Shown one piece after another: positions 6,149 through 6,807 of a stretch of 6,807 nucleotides of DNA (positions within the stretch are counted from its first letter, which is position 1; each line of letters opens with the position of its first letter). A program made the position numbers and the translations under genes. Origin of the DNA: AM-0621 sp964573505 (GTDB lineage: Bacteria; Planctomycetota; Planctomycetia; Planctomycetales; Planctomycetaceae); assembly GCA_964573505.1 (NCBI GenBank), contig CAZNMS010000477.1, positions 1 to 6,807 on the forward strand, read 5' to 3'. The notes under the pieces were generated by a model that was given only the letters and a program-made list of their open reading frames with translations, had not been told where the DNA came from and ran no database searches.

Positions 6149-6649
6149 TTACACTTTCTCCAATGGCGGCGTCGTCGAGTGCAGTACAACGCGATCGATA
6201 TCGAGCAGCACCTTCACTCCATGTGCGGACTTCGCGAGTGCCAAGATGTTGCTCATGTCGACCTGCACGCCGAATTCTGGCGGCGGTTCAAGGTCTGTGG
6301 CGCTGGCATTGAGCACCTCAGACACTCCGTCGACGAGCAACCCGATCTCGATGAGCCGGTCTTGTTGCCGGATCTCGGTGACGATGATGCAGGCCCGATC
6401 CGAGCATTCGGCTTCTCCCATTCCGAAGCGCAGCCGCAGATCCATCACCGGGATGATCTTTCCGCGCAGATTGAGGATGCCTCGAATCTCGGGCGGCGAA
6501 CCGGGCACGGTCGTCGTCGGCATGTGCCTGATGATTTCGCGGACTCGCAGAAGCTGAATTCCGAACTGCTCGTCATCGAGCCGAAAGGTCAAGTACTTGC
6601 CGGTCAATGCGGCTCGTTCCCATGCGGGAGCTGCGAGTGTTGCTGGCAT
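6149..6649 (-). CDS. cheW: Chemotaxis coupling protein CheW
   Basis: CheW is the cytoplasmic adaptor linking chemoreceptors to the histidine kinase CheA. The 166-residue product has the single-domain size typical of the family. Residues 19-41 (YLTFRLDDEQFGIQLLRVRE and on) form the first conserved strands, 55-76 (EIRGILNLRGKIIPVMDLRL and on) carry the NLRG signature with the arginine important for receptor contact, 99-113 (LIEIGLLVDGVSEVL) the next block, and 143-154 (HGVKVLLDIDRV) the C-terminal conserved block. ATG 6649 is chosen because AGGA lies 7 nt before it; an in-frame ATG at 6724 would add 25 residues not typical of CheW. No other chemotaxis gene is in the window, and a strong hairpin lies upstream, so it is probably transcribed alone and may serve a receptor array encoded elsewhere. 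Assignment is firm. Confidence 0.95.
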   Translation of the reverse strand: MPATLAAPAWERAALTGKYLTFRLDDEQFGIQLLRVREIIRHMPTTTVPGSPPEIRGILNLRGKIIPVMDLRLRFGMGEAECSDRACIIVTEIRQQDRLIEIGLLVDGVSEVLNASATDLEPPPEFGVQVDMSNILALAKSAHGVKVLLDIDRVVLHSTTPPLEKV

Positions 6650-6763
6650 CGATCGTTCCTGCTGAAAGAAGAATGAGTCTGCGAGGAAGCGTCTCTGACG
6701 AGAGGCCGCGTGCTTGATCGGCACCCGCCAATCACAGCAACCTCAGCCGGAGAGTGGCGTGAT

Positions 6764-6795
6764 GAAAACTTCGCCCCCGGCCTTGTGCCGGGGGC
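6764..6795 (-). terminator. GC-rich hairpin, likely terminator of an upstream gene
   Basis: GCCCCCGGC (6773-6781) and GCCGGGGGC (6787-6795) form a perfect 9-bp stem with the 5-nt loop CTTGT. On the minus strand it is followed by GAAGTTTTC, a short T-run three bases after the stem, consistent with termination of a gene beyond the right edge. On the plus strand the trailing sequence is not T-rich. It insulates cheW from whatever lies upstream. Confidence 0.55.
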
Positions 6796-6807
6796 TTGAC
6801 GGCCTTT

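Overview
The window looks like a chromosomal segment of a planctomycete or a close relative. Four of its five genes fall in recognisable families: a Tad-type secretion ATPase, peptide chain release factor 2 (RF2), an OprP/OprO-like porin with an N-terminal coiled coil, and a CheW. The intergenic DNA is unusually long and full of imperfect palindromes, a style I associate with large planctomycete genomes. The phylum call is inference; no rRNA or other taxonomic marker is present.

Layout from left to right. Bases 1-483 (minus) hold the N-terminal part of a CpaF/TadA ATPase that runs off the left edge, preceded by a long region with no convincing gene. A perfect 13-bp stem at 871-899 terminates the next gene, prfB, at 965-2084 (minus). 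prfB is intact only if the classical +1 programmed frameshift at CTT-TGA-C (2012-2018) is counted; it then encodes a 372-residue RF2 with SPF and GGQ motifs. Between prfB and the next gene lies about 1 kb of noncoding DNA (2085-3128). It holds a twin-hairpin element (2136-2201), a block of small GC-rich hairpins (2287-2433), a palindrome with 35-nt arms (2521-2611) and a palindrome with 41-nt arms (2741-2850). On the plus strand, 3129-4232 encodes a 367-residue membrane-anchored protein with a DUF3298-like C-terminal domain. It converges on a 486-residue outer-membrane porin gene (4432-5892, minus). Farther right is a stand-alone cheW (6149-6649, minus), and a strong GC hairpin (6773-6795) sits upstream of it.

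The genes do not form one pathway. Terminators and gaps of 199 to about 1040 bp separate them, so each is probably its own transcription unit, except that cpaF may head a Tad operon continuing off the left edge. The best-understood regulation is the RF2 autoregulatory frameshift. The least explained part is the cluster of unrelated palindromes between prfB and the DUF3298-like gene. I found no CRISPR array, tRNA, transposase, phage gene or defence system, and nothing that clearly amounts to an undescribed multi-gene system.
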